Assembly (NCBI GenBank): GCA_050740975.1
Contig: JBOIEE010000278.1
Location: forward strand, 1-9,125
Source of the DNA: JBOHHR01 sp050740975
GTDB lineage: Bacteria; Pseudomonadota; Gammaproteobacteria; JBOHHR01
Direction of reading: 5' to 3'
DNA length: 9,125 bases
Made by a program: the position numbers and the translations under genes. Each line of letters starts with the position of its first letter. Position 1 is the stretch's first letter. Of the stretch, positions 1 to 6,969 are shown in pieces. Under the pieces are notes generated by a model. It worked only from the letters and a program-made list of their open reading frames with translations, searched no databases and was not told the origin of the DNA.

Positions 1-1326
1 GCTCAGGATCAGGATCTACTCGACGTGCTTCTGGCCAACGGGCTTATCTCCCAGGCCCAGTTTGCTGATCTTAGGGTCAAGGTCGGGGCGGCCAAGAAAA
101 TCGAACAAGAGGCCAAGGTCTCGCTCACCGAGGGCTTCAAAGTCAAGTCCCAAGACAAAAGCTTTCAAGCGCAGGTCGGCGTCTATTTTCAGATGGATAC
201 CGCTTTATACAACGACGATCTGACCGATTTCTCCAGTGGTAATGAATTGCGCCGCGGGCGCCTATCCGTGGCCGGAACGGTGTTTTCGGACTGGGATTAC
301 AAGCTTGAGGCGGACTTTGCGGGCACCACCCAGGGCGGCAGCACGAACAACGTCACGGTAACCGATGCTTATGTGCGCTACACCGGCCTCAAACCCTACG
401 CCTTTACGGCGGGTAACTTCAAGGTGCCCTTTAGCCTGGAGGCGGTGGGCAGCGCGAGATATCTCACCTTCATGGAGCGAGGCTTGCCTTTCGCCTTTCT
501 CACCTTGCGTCGCCTGGGTGGCATGGCTTCGGCCAACGGCGACAACTGGACGGCTTCGCTAGGCCTTTTCGGTGACAGTGTGACCAGTCAGAACACCGAC
601 GACGAGGGCATGCAGGCCGCTGGGCGCATCACCTTTGCGCCGTTCTTCCAAAGTGACCGGGCGTTGCATCTTGGGGTCGCGGGAAGCTGGGTGCATCCAC
701 AGCAAACGGCAACGGGAACAAAGCTCGAGACGGTGCGGTTTCGCTCCAAACCGGAATCCAATATTATCTCCGATAGCCTGGTCGAAAGCGCTACGCTTTC
801 AACCCCGGGAAGCACCTTCGGGCGCAGCAGTGGCCGCTTGGTCGATACCGGCAACATTCCTGGAGACGTCAACTACTTCACCCTATTTGGGGGCGAGTTG
901 GCTGGGGTCTATGGGCCGTTCTCGGTGCAGGGGGAATATATCCGCGCCGATATGGATCGAGAAACAGGTGGCGATCCTGGCTTTGATGGCTATTACGGCT
1001 ATGCGAGCTGGTTCCTGAGCGGAGAATCGCGTAATTATAAGGCAGACAAAGGCGTGTTCGATGTCCTCCAGCCTTTGAAACCGTTCAGCCTGAAAACCGG
1101 CGGCTGGGGAGCTTGGGAAGTCGCCGTGCGTTACAGCAACTTGGATCTAAACGATGAGGGGGTGCAGGGGGGTGAGATCGACGATCTTAGCTTCGCGCTC
1201 AACTGGTACCCGAACGCCTATGTGCGGCTCATGGCCAACTACGTCAATGTGCTCGACGTCGACGGCGGCGCCCACGACGGAGATAACCCAGATCTCTTCC
1301 AGCTCCGCGCCCAGGTGGCTTATTGA
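1..1326 (+). CDS. Phosphate-selective porin (OprO/OprP family), 5' end outside window
   Basis: This is an outer-membrane beta-barrel porin of the OprO/OprP family, whose studied members pass phosphate, polyphosphate or other anions. The frame is open to the left edge (residues AQDQDLLD precede the GTG at 25), so that GTG is probably internal and the signal peptide lies outside the window. The visible start (DLLDVLLANGLISQAQF) resembles the short helical segment that precedes the barrel in this family. The barrel follows with alternating aromatic and polar strands, including KLEADFAG, AFTAGNFKVPFSLEA, FMERGLPFAF and RFRSKPES. Near the C terminus come GGWGAWEVAVRYSNLDL and NWYPNAYVRLMANYVNV. 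The protein ends in FQLRAQVAY, with the alternating hydrophobic pattern and terminal aromatic residue expected of an outer-membrane protein. About 441 residues are visible, close to full length. The substrate cannot be read from the sequence; phosphate is only the family default. No T-rich terminator follows. Confidence 0.9.
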   Translation, partial: AQDQDLLDVLLANGLISQAQFADLRVKVGAAKKIEQEAKVSLTEGFKVKSQDKSFQAQVGVYFQMDTALYNDDLTDFSSGNELRRGRLSVAGTVFSDWDYKLEADFAGTTQGGSTNNVTVTDAYVRYTGLKPYAFTAGNFKVPFSLEAVGSARYLTFMERGLPFAFLTLRRLGGMASANGDNWTASLGLFGDSVTSQNTDDEGMQAAGRITFAPFFQSDRALHLGVAGSWVHPQQTATGTKLETVRFRSKPESNIISDSLVESATLSTPGSTFGRSSGRLVDTGNIPGDVNYFTLFGGELAGVYGPFSVQGEYIRADMDRETGGDPGFDGYYGYASWFLSGESRNYKADKGVFDVLQPLKPFSLKTGGWGAWEVAVRYSNLDLNDEGVQGGEIDDLSFALNWYPNAYVRLMANYVNVLDVDGGAHDGDNPDLFQLRAQVAY

Positions 1327-1662
1327 ACCAGGTCACCCTTCGTTCTTAGGAAGCTCCGGGCCAGGGTGCGAGCAGTTCCAAGGGAGGGTCTTGGGAGTTT
1401 TCAGTGTACCACGGCTCTAGCCCATTATTACCTACAAGTTTAAAGCCCCCGAGCTATGCGGCAGGATGAAGCGCAGGAAGCGGTAGACACTACCGCAAGA
1501 ATGCCCGCGATTGTGAGGCCCAGGGCACGTACCAGGCCGTCCTTGTACTAGGAAAGAGTCAAGATCGAAGTCCTCGATTGGCGAGGCGAAGTGGTACGAT
1601 CCGACGTCGACCTCCCTCAGAGCCCAACTGACGTTTATCAGCGGCGTAGCTAGAGAAATCAC
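1327..1662. other. Intergenic gap without a recognisable gene
   Basis: These 336 bp separate the porin gene from the GGDEF-EAL gene. I see no tRNA, no IS end and no open frame with a recognisable product. A minus-strand frame of 100 codons crosses the gap (1432-1734), but it starts with TTG, overlaps the start of the next gene and resembles nothing I know. The gap holds one perfect 7-bp hairpin (1480-1496, listed separately). It also holds a weak 6-bp inverted repeat, CACCCT at 1334-1339 and AGGGTG at 1363-1368, with no T-tract, so it is not a convincing porin terminator. The promoter of the GGDEF-EAL gene should lie here, but I could not pick a sigma-70 pair I trust. Confidence 0.6.
1480..1496. 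repeat. Perfect 7-bp inverted repeat (hairpin) between genes
   Basis: GCGGTAG and CTACCGC are exact reverse complements separated by only three bases (ACA). This makes a compact GC-rich hairpin about 150 bp after the porin stop and 167 bp before the GGDEF-EAL start. No T-run follows on either strand, so it does not look like an intrinsic terminator. It could be an RNA hairpin in a leader or trailer, a binding site, or chance. Confidence 0.45.
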
Positions 1663-4488
1663 GTGCCCAACGAAAAAGCATCTGACCATGCAGCACTGCT
1701 GCGCATCAGCCAGATGCAGTTGCTTTACGAGCAATGGCCGGTGGGTATGGCGGGGACGCTTGTGATGGCGCCTGCCTTGGTCGCCTTATTCTGGAACGTC
1801 ACGGCACACCGCACGCTAATCGTTTGGTTTGTTTCCATAGCTGCGGTAACAATGATCCGCCTGGGGGTGCTGTGGGCTTATCGCCGGTCTGCTCCGGAGG
1901 CTCGACAAGCCCGATCGTGGCTGGGATGGTTTCTTGCCGGGATCGCTGCTTCGGGAAGCCTATGGGGGAGCGTGATCATTTTGTTTGCACCGAACGGCTC
2001 GTATCTGCACCTCGGTTTTACCGCCCTTTGCCTCTGCGGTTTGAGTGCGGGTTCGGTGGCTGCCTACGCGCCGTTTAAGAGCAGCTTTTTCGCTTTTGCC
2101 GCCCCGGCCTTGCTTCCAGGAGCGATCTACCTCGCCGCCAGTGCCAAGCCAGTCGAGCTGACCCTGAGCGCAACGTTGTTTTTATTTTTTGGCTTCGTTT
2201 CGCTTAATGCCTTGCGGGTACACCGTACCGTGCTGCGCAGCCTGCAATTGCAATTCGAAAACACGGAGCTGATTGCGCAACTGCAAGCCGAGAAAAGAGC
2301 TTTAGCCGGAAGCAAAGAGGAGCTGGAACAAAGAGTCACCGAACGTACGGGGCAGCTTGCCAGGATGAACGTAGAGCTCCAAAACGAGGTCATCAAACGC
2401 CGACAACACGAAGCACTGGTGGTGGAAAGCGAAGGGCGTTATCGCCATCTCTACGATGACACACCCACGCTGTTTTCTAGCGTGGACAGGGAAGGCGTCA
2501 TCTCCTCCGTGAACCGCTACGGTGCGGAAGAGCTGGGTTACACGGTGGAAGAGCTGATCGGAACATCCATCATGGGTTTGGCCGACTTCGGCAGACCCGC
2601 GGTCACATTACAGCATATTGAATCGTCGTTCAGCGAACCGCAGAACCTGCGCCGGTGGGAAACCAAGCTCAGGAAAAAGGACGGCTCGGAGCTGCAAGTA
2701 CGAGTTACCGCTCGCCGCGTTGCTGACGCGAAACGGGAGAGCAGCGTGTTCTTGGTCTTTGAAGACCTCAGCGAGCGCGAACGCGCGGAGAATTCGCTGC
2801 GAGAGAGCGAGCAGAAGTTCATGAGACTCGTGGACAACGTACCGGGGGCGGTTTATCGCTGCGCGTGCGATCCCGACTGGACCATGGAATACATCGACCA
2901 AAGCATAGCGGACATCAGCGGATATTCCCCCTCGGAGTTCATACACAACAAGGTCCGAAGTTACGCCAGCATTATTCACCCGGAAGATTTGGCCATGGTA
3001 GAACAAGCCGTGTTGCGCGCTGTCAACAAGCGTGAGCCCTACGTAATCGAGTACCGCTTGATGCACCGAGATGGCGGACTGCGTTGGGTGTATGAGAAAG
3101 GCCAAGCGAAAACGGAAAATGGCAAGGTCCTCTGGCTAGACGGTGCGATATTCGACATTACCCGCTTGCGTAGCCTCACAGAGCAGCTCTCTTACCAAGC
3201 CACACACGACGATCTCACCGACCTTACCAATCGGCGCGAGTTCGAGCAGCGATTGAAACGAGCATTGGGCAGCGCCTACTCCGAAAAGCGAGAGCACGCG
3301 CTGTGTTACCTGGATTTAGATCAGTTCAAAGTGGTAAACGATACCTGCGGCCATATTGCGGGAGACGAGCTACTGCGTCAGTTGAGCGCACTGTTGCGCA
3401 GCCGAGTCAGGCAGGACCGCGATACCTTGGCCCGGCTGGGTGGAGACGAATTCGGAGTGCTGATGGAGAACTGCTCGCTACGCGATGCGCTGCGGGTAGC
3501 CCATCAGTTGAAAGAGGCGGTGCAAAAATATCGCTTTGTGTGGGAGGGGAAGAACTTCCATGTTGGCCTCAGTATGGGCTTAATACCCATAACGCAGACG
3601 GCCGGTAGTGTTACCGACATCCTGAAGGCAGCAGACGCCGCCTGCTATGCGGCCAAAGACAAAGGGCGCAATCGCATCCACGTTTATCATAAGGACAGCA
3701 TCGAACTGGCAAAATGGAGTCGCGACATCGAATGGGTAACGCGCATCAACCACGCTTTGGAGGACAACCGCTTCCACCTTTATTGCCAGCCTATCGTACC
3801 CTTACGCCCTGACCAGCAGGGTCTTTTGCACTACGAACTGCTGGTGCGCTTAGAAGACGAACAAGGGCACATCGTCTTGCCCAGCGTCTTCGTGCCCGCC
3901 GCCGAACGCTATGGCCTTAACGTGGGTCTCGACCGATGGGTGCTGGAACAGACCCTAAAGAGTCTCGGCCGCGAACCGGAACACCTCAGTCGGCTGCACC
4001 TCTGCGGGATCAATATCTCAGCTCTGAGCGTGAGCGACGAGGATTTTCTCGCCTTTGTCATCCAGCAATTTGAGCATTCCACGGTGCCGCCGCAGAAGCT
4101 CTGTTTCGAGATCACGGAAACCGCCGTCATTTCTAACATCAAGAATGCAACGCGTTTTATCCGCGCCCTAAAGGAGCGCGGCTGTTTCTTCGCACTGGAT
4201 GATTTTGGCAGCGGTTCCTCGTCTTTCGCATACCTGAAGCGGTTGCCGGTTGATTTCTTAAAGATCGACGGGCTGTTTATCAAAGACATCGCCGATGACC
4301 CTGTGATCGCGGACATGGTGGCTTCTATAAACGACATCGGGCATGCGATGGGAAAAAAGACCATCGCTGAATTCGTCGCAAGCGACGCCATTGTCGATAA
4401 GCTACGCCAAATCGGCGTGGACTACGCCCAGGGCAGCCGCGTTGGTCCCACTCGTCCGCTGGACGCCATGATCAAGCCGCGGTCGTGA
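1663..4488 (+). CDS. Membrane-bound PAS-PAS-GGDEF-EAL c-di-GMP signalling protein
   Basis: This 941-residue inner-membrane protein is predicted to synthesise and/or hydrolyse cyclic di-GMP. Six hydrophobic segments lie at about 27-46, 51-73, 86-109, 115-136, 141-159 and 165-186, followed by a coiled coil (about 190-250). PAS domains lie at about 255-370 and 380-502; the second has the HRDGGLRWV pattern of PAS_3-type folds. The GGDEF domain (about 505-675) keeps the metal-site DLDQFKVVND (551-560) and an intact GGDEF (593-597). The EAL domain (about 690-935) keeps ELLVR (725-729), N784, E816, DDFG (846-849), K867, E903 and Q923, so phosphodiesterase activity is plausible. Two features are odd. 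The RxxD inhibitory site reads QDRD (584-587), with the arginine one residue too early, and the second glutamate of the AExVE motif is alanine (A906). GTG at 1663 is the first start after an in-frame TAG at 1651; only a weak purine stretch precedes it. An alternative start is the ATG at residue 18 (1714). The sensed signal and net activity are unknown. Confidence 0.93.
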   Translation: MPNEKASDHAALLRISQMQLLYEQWPVGMAGTLVMAPALVALFWNVTAHRTLIVWFVSIAAVTMIRLGVLWAYRRSAPEARQARSWLGWFLAGIAASGSLWGSVIILFAPNGSYLHLGFTALCLCGLSAGSVAAYAPFKSSFFAFAAPALLPGAIYLAASAKPVELTLSATLFLFFGFVSLNALRVHRTVLRSLQLQFENTELIAQLQAEKRALAGSKEELEQRVTERTGQLARMNVELQNEVIKRRQHEALVVESEGRYRHLYDDTPTLFSSVDREGVISSVNRYGAEELGYTVEELIGTSIMGLADFGRPAVTLQHIESSFSEPQNLRRWETKLRKKDGSELQVRVTARRVADAKRESSVFLVFEDLSERERAENSLRESEQKFMRLVDNVPGAVYRCACDPDWTMEYIDQSIADISGYSPSEFIHNKVRSYASIIHPEDLAMVEQAVLRAVNKREPYVIEYRLMHRDGGLRWVYEKGQAKTENGKVLWLDGAIFDITRLRSLTEQLSYQATHDDLTDLTNRREFEQRLKRALGSAYSEKREHALCYLDLDQFKVVNDTCGHIAGDELLRQLSALLRSRVRQDRDTLARLGGDEFGVLMENCSLRDALRVAHQLKEAVQKYRFVWEGKNFHVGLSMGLIPITQTAGSVTDILKAADAACYAAKDKGRNRIHVYHKDSIELAKWSRDIEWVTRINHALEDNRFHLYCQPIVPLRPDQQGLLHYELLVRLEDEQGHIVLPSVFVPAAERYGLNVGLDRWVLEQTLKSLGREPEHLSRLHLCGINISALSVSDEDFLAFVIQQFEHSTVPPQKLCFEITETAVISNIKNATRFIRALKERGCFFALDDFGSGSSSFAYLKRLPVDFLKIDGLFIKDIADDPVIADMVASINDIGHAMGKKTIAEFVASDAIVDKLRQIGVDYAQGSRVGPTRPLDAMIKPRS

Positions 4489-4495
4489 CCTATTT

Positions 4496-4524
4496 TTGGT
4501 AAACACCGCCAGCAAAGGTAGAAT
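4496..4524 (+). promoter_or_regulatory. Possible sigma-70 promoter for the cupin gene
   Basis: TTGGTA (4496-4501) and TAGAAT (4519-4524) match the -35 and -10 consensus at 4 and 5 of 6 positions, with the ideal 17-bp spacing. The pair lies just after the GGDEF-EAL stop and about 55 bp before the cupin GTG. This suggests the cupin gene can be transcribed on its own as well as by read-through. It is a pattern match only. Confidence 0.4.
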
Positions 4525-4564
4525 GAAGAGACAAAAGTTAAATTTCTGGCAGACAATCTCTTAG

Positions 4565-4571
4565 AAGGAGG
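4565..4571 (+). promoter_or_regulatory. Strong Shine-Dalgarno site that fixes the cupin GTG start
   Basis: AAGGAGG, continuing into a further GG, is a near-perfect match to the anti-Shine-Dalgarno sequence. It sits 7 bases before the GTG at 4579, which supports this non-ATG start. It is far stronger than the sites before the GGDEF-EAL and antiporter genes. Confidence 0.8.
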
Positions 4572-4578
4572 GGATCCC

Positions 4579-4959
4579 GTGGGCCGTTCTATCTTGAGCT
4601 CCTCGTTTATGACCTTGCTTTATGCAGTGAGCGCCTTCGGGCAAGACGCGGGCAAGGTGGAGATGAAGGGTATGAGCCCGAAGATCAAGCAGGAGAGCGT
4701 CACGGAGTTAACGGTAGAACCTGGCGGATATGTAAAGGAACATCACCACAGAGGGGCCGGTATGCGGGTGATCACCGCGGGCGAAATGAGCTATGTGTTG
4801 CCGGATAAGACTATAGTGTATGGTCCGGGCGATTCCTTTTACGAGTCCGGGGATGTCACCCACAGCATGCATAACAAAGGTAGCTCGCCCCTACAGTTTT
4901 TGCTCTTCGAGATCTTACCTGTCGATCTGCAAGGTTCGTCCCTTATGCCTCCCAAGTAG
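4579..4959 (+). CDS. Small exported cupin-domain protein
   Basis: This 126-residue protein has a single cupin (double-stranded beta-helix) domain. Residues 1-24 look like a signal peptide: an arginine near the start, a hydrophobic stretch (FMTLLYAVSAF) and a probable cleavage site around AFG-QDA, placing the mature protein in the periplasm. The first cupin motif is GGYVKEHHHRGAGMRV (49-64), with HxH at 55/57, and the GEMSYVL strand follows. The second motif is YGPGDSFYESGDVTHSMHN (81-99), with H95 and N99 in the expected places. Three likely metal-binding histidines are therefore present, but the usual glutamate of HxH(x)3-4E is absent (G61/M62). The protein could be a metal-dependent enzyme or a ligand-binding cupin; its substrate cannot be told. 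It lies 90 bp downstream of the GGDEF-EAL gene on the same strand, with its own candidate promoter and a strong ribosome binding site, so a shared operon is possible but not needed. Confidence 0.85.
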   Translation: MGRSILSSSFMTLLYAVSAFGQDAGKVEMKGMSPKIKQESVTELTVEPGGYVKEHHHRGAGMRVITAGEMSYVLPDKTIVYGPGDSFYESGDVTHSMHNKGSSPLQFLLFEILPVDLQGSSLMPPK

Positions 4960-5083
4960 AAGCAATGAAACATAGAGACAGGTTGCTGTGACGTTGGTGA
5001 TCGGCCCGCGAACGCTGCCTCTGAAAGCTGCGCGACAATTGCCGGACCGTCACTGCATGGCGAGGACGCTATGAGCCCTGCGC
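4960..5083. other. Convergent intergenic spacer without a clear terminator
   Basis: The cupin gene (+) and the antiporter gene (-) end facing each other across 124 bp. A bidirectional terminator would be expected here. I find no stem followed by a T-tract on either strand. The only inverted repeat is a 6-bp pair, GTGACG at 4988-4993 and CGTCAC at 5048-5053, with a 54-base loop that is too long to be persuasive. Rho-dependent ending is possible. Confidence 0.5.
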
Positions 5084-6850
5084 CTATCGTTGCACATCGG
5101 CCGATTCTTCGCCCTTCAGGGTCTCCAGCAGGGCGATCTGCAGCTTGGAATGCAACACAACCAGCTTGCGCCACAGCAGCACGCTCAGGAACGCCACACC
5201 GGCGATGATGGCGAGCAGCAGTTCCACCGGAGGAAGCAAGCTCGCGCTCAGAGCCGAAAGCAGCAGGAAGAGCAACACCAGCGAAACGATGGGGATGATC
5301 TCTGACAACGCCGAACGAACTTTCCTGGTGTGCCGGCCCGCCACCGATTCGCGGACCCCAAGCTCGGCCAGCAGCATGGCGAGGGCCTTGAGCTTGCGAT
5401 AGGCCGCGATCAGGAAGGGCAGTGCCAGCATCAACGCCGCCGCCCACAGCACGGCACGGGAGTAGCGCAGGTCAACGCCTGCCGTCCCAAGAGACACCGT
5501 GATGCGGTCCGAGAAAAAAGCCATACCCAAGAACGCAGCCGCGACCAGCATCATGTTCACCGTGACATGGGTCACGATGCGCCAGACCATTGCGGCCACT
5601 ACGGCGCGGTCGCCGCTTGGTTGGATGCTCTGCAGCCATTCCGAGTACATGGCCGCCGAATCGTGCAGCCAGCCCGGCATTTTCTTGCCGATCCAGTCGG
5701 CCAATGGATCGGAAGCGCGGATCAGGTAGGGCGTCAACAAGGTGGTAATGGCAGACACGGCAACCGCGATCGGATAAAGAAAGTCACTTGTCACCTCCAA
5801 GCTGATGCCGAGCGCGGCGATGATGAACGAGAACTCGCCGATTTGTGCCAGGCCCATGCCGACACGCAACGCGGTCTTGCCGTCGTTGCCAGCCACGAAG
5901 GCGCCCAGGGTGCGGGTCAGGACCTTGCCCAACACCACGGCCAGGGTGATAACCGCGATAGGCAGCGGGTAATCCAGCAGTACCTTGGGGTCGAGCAGCA
6001 GGCCGATGGCCACGAAGAAGATGGCACTGAACATGTCACGCAGCGGCTCGACCAGCGATTCTATGCGCTTGAGTTGCCGCGCCTCGGCGATGATCGCCCC
6101 GATCATGAACGCGCCGAGCGCCACACTGTATTCCAGCTTTATAACCAGCAGGCAAAAGCCGAAACACAACCCGAGCACCGCTACCAACAGCATCTCGTTG
6201 CTCTTGAACCGTGCGACGTAGGATAGCAGGCGTGGCACCACCAGGATCCCGACGACCAGAGACACCACCATGAACACAGAAAGCCGAGTCAGGGTGTTCA
6301 ACACCTCGTCGCCGCTCATCGAGCCGGACAGCGCAAGGCTCGAGAGCAGCGCGATGATCGCGATGGCCAGAATGTCCTCCACGATCAAGATGCCAAAGAT
6401 CAACTGCGCGAAGCGTTCGTGCTTGAGCTTCAGTTCGTCCAGCGCCTTGATGGTGATGGTGGTAGAGGAGATGGCCAGGATTGCTCCGAGGAACAGCGCG
6501 TCCATCGACTTCCAGTCGAAAAACAGCCCGATTTCGTAGCCCATCCAGGTCATCAGCACGATCCCCGCCAGCGCCGCGATCACGGCCGTCACGCCCACTT
6601 GCTTAAGCTTGCGCAGGTTGAATTCCAGGCCCAACGAAAACATCAGGAACACCACGCCGAGCTCAGCCAAAGACTCGATCGTCTTCTCATCGGTGATGAG
6701 CGGAAACGGTGGTGTGTACGGTCCGATGATCACGCCCGCCAGGATGTAGCCCAGCACTACCGGTTGCCGCAGGCGATGGAACAGCACAGTAATCACGCCG
6801 GCTATCAGCATGATCACCGCCAGATCCTGGATGAAGTGGGAGGCGTGCAT
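5084..6850 (-). CDS. CPA2-family cation:proton antiporter (Kef-type membrane component)
   Basis: This 588-residue inner-membrane protein is predicted to exchange K+ or Na+ for H+. The exchanger core spans about residues 10-378. It begins with the family's typical first helices (RLRQPVVLGYILAGVIIGP, then LAELGVVFLMFSLGLEFNL). AISSTTITIKALDE (126-139) matches the unwound crossing helix. ILIVEDILAI (154-163) supplies the ion-site acidic pair E158-D159, and GLAQIGEFSFIIAALG (333-348) is the conserved late helix. After a soluble stretch (about 379-415) come four more hydrophobic segments near 419-446, 465-485, 515-537 and 540-562. The protein ends with a short charged tail. No RCK/TrkA-N nucleotide-binding domain is visible, unlike KefB and KefC, so glutathione- or NAD-type gating of that kind is unlikely from this chain alone. 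The ATG start is firm: an in-frame TGA lies five codons upstream. No clear Shine-Dalgarno site precedes it. The transported ion is not certain. Confidence 0.9.
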   Translation of the reverse strand: MHASHFIQDLAVIMLIAGVITVLFHRLRQPVVLGYILAGVIIGPYTPPFPLITDEKTIESLAELGVVFLMFSLGLEFNLRKLKQVGVTAVIAALAGIVLMTWMGYEIGLFFDWKSMDALFLGAILAISSTTITIKALDELKLKHERFAQLIFGILIVEDILAIAIIALLSSLALSGSMSGDEVLNTLTRLSVFMVVSLVVGILVVPRLLSYVARFKSNEMLLVAVLGLCFGFCLLVIKLEYSVALGAFMIGAIIAEARQLKRIESLVEPLRDMFSAIFFVAIGLLLDPKVLLDYPLPIAVITLAVVLGKVLTRTLGAFVAGNDGKTALRVGMGLAQIGEFSFIIAALGISLEVTSDFLYPIAVAVSAITTLLTPYLIRASDPLADWIGKKMPGWLHDSAAMYSEWLQSIQPSGDRAVVAAMVWRIVTHVTVNMMLVAAAFLGMAFFSDRITVSLGTAGVDLRYSRAVLWAAALMLALPFLIAAYRKLKALAMLLAELGVRESVAGRHTRKVRSALSEIIPIVSLVLLFLLLSALSASLLPPVELLLAIIAGVAFLSVLLWRKLVVLHSKLQIALLETLKGEESADVQR

Positions 6851-6908
6851 AGAAGGGTCGGGTCAGTCGGGGTGCTAGGGGCTACGTGGCTAGGCCGGAC
6901 ACCGCCTT

Positions 6909-6938
6909 AGTATGACGAAATTAGATGGTAGATGAAAA
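6909..6938 (-). promoter_or_regulatory. Weak candidate promoter for the antiporter gene
   Basis: On the minus strand TTTTCA (6938-6933) and CATACT (6914-6909) each match the -35 and -10 consensus at 4 of 6 positions, with an 18-bp spacer. They lie about 60-90 bp before the antiporter ATG. The -10 hexamer lies inside one arm of the 8-bp dyad at 6909-6958. The match is weak and is reported because of its position. Confidence 0.25.
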
Positions 6939-6958
6939 GCGCTCATGTTGGTCATACT
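6909..6958. repeat. 8-bp inverted repeat between hsdR and the antiporter gene
   Basis: AGTATGAC (6909-6916) and GTCATACT (6951-6958) are perfect reverse complements around a 34-base AT-richer centre. The right arm is also inside a second small hairpin, GTTGGT pairing with GCCAAC around a 7-base loop, just past the hsdR stop. A tandem TAGATG repeat (6922-6927 and 6929-6934) lies in the centre. The dyad could be a regulator's operator for the antiporter gene or an RNA structure in the hsdR trailer. There is no T-tract after the arms, so an intrinsic terminator is not supported. Confidence 0.4.
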
Positions 6959-6969
6959 GGCCAACCATG

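Noticed and set aside
1334..1368. CACCCT/AGGGTG repeat after the porin stop as a terminator
   Set aside because: A short stem, a 23-base loop and no T-run.
1552..1653. Short + strand open stretch (VKIEVLDWRGEVVRSDVDLP and onward to the TAG at 1651)
   Set aside because: It reads somewhat protein-like and ends just before the GGDEF-EAL start. It has a stop just upstream, no start codon with a ribosome site and no recognisable homology.
1432..1734. 100-codon minus-strand frame across the gap after the porin gene
   Set aside because: It starts with TTG, runs into the 5' end of the GGDEF-EAL gene and matches no family I recognise. It was considered as a gene remnant but cannot be supported.
2608..3105. 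165-codon open frame opposite the PAS region
   Set aside because: It lies entirely opposite the conserved PAS domains and its product shows no recognisable family.
4988..5053. GTGACG/CGTCAC inverted repeat in the convergent spacer as a bidirectional terminator
   Set aside because: Only 6 bp with a 54-base loop and no flanking T-tract; probably chance.
4839..5447. 202-codon open frame on the - strand overlapping the cupin and antiporter genes
   Set aside because: The product is low-complexity Ala/Gly/Arg-rich with no motif, and it overlaps two well-supported genes in other frames.
5330..6226. 298-codon open frame on the + strand
   Set aside because: It lies wholly opposite the clearly coding antiporter gene. 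Its product is rich in Gln, His, Arg and Asp with no recognisable domain, as expected for an antisense frame in GC-rich DNA.
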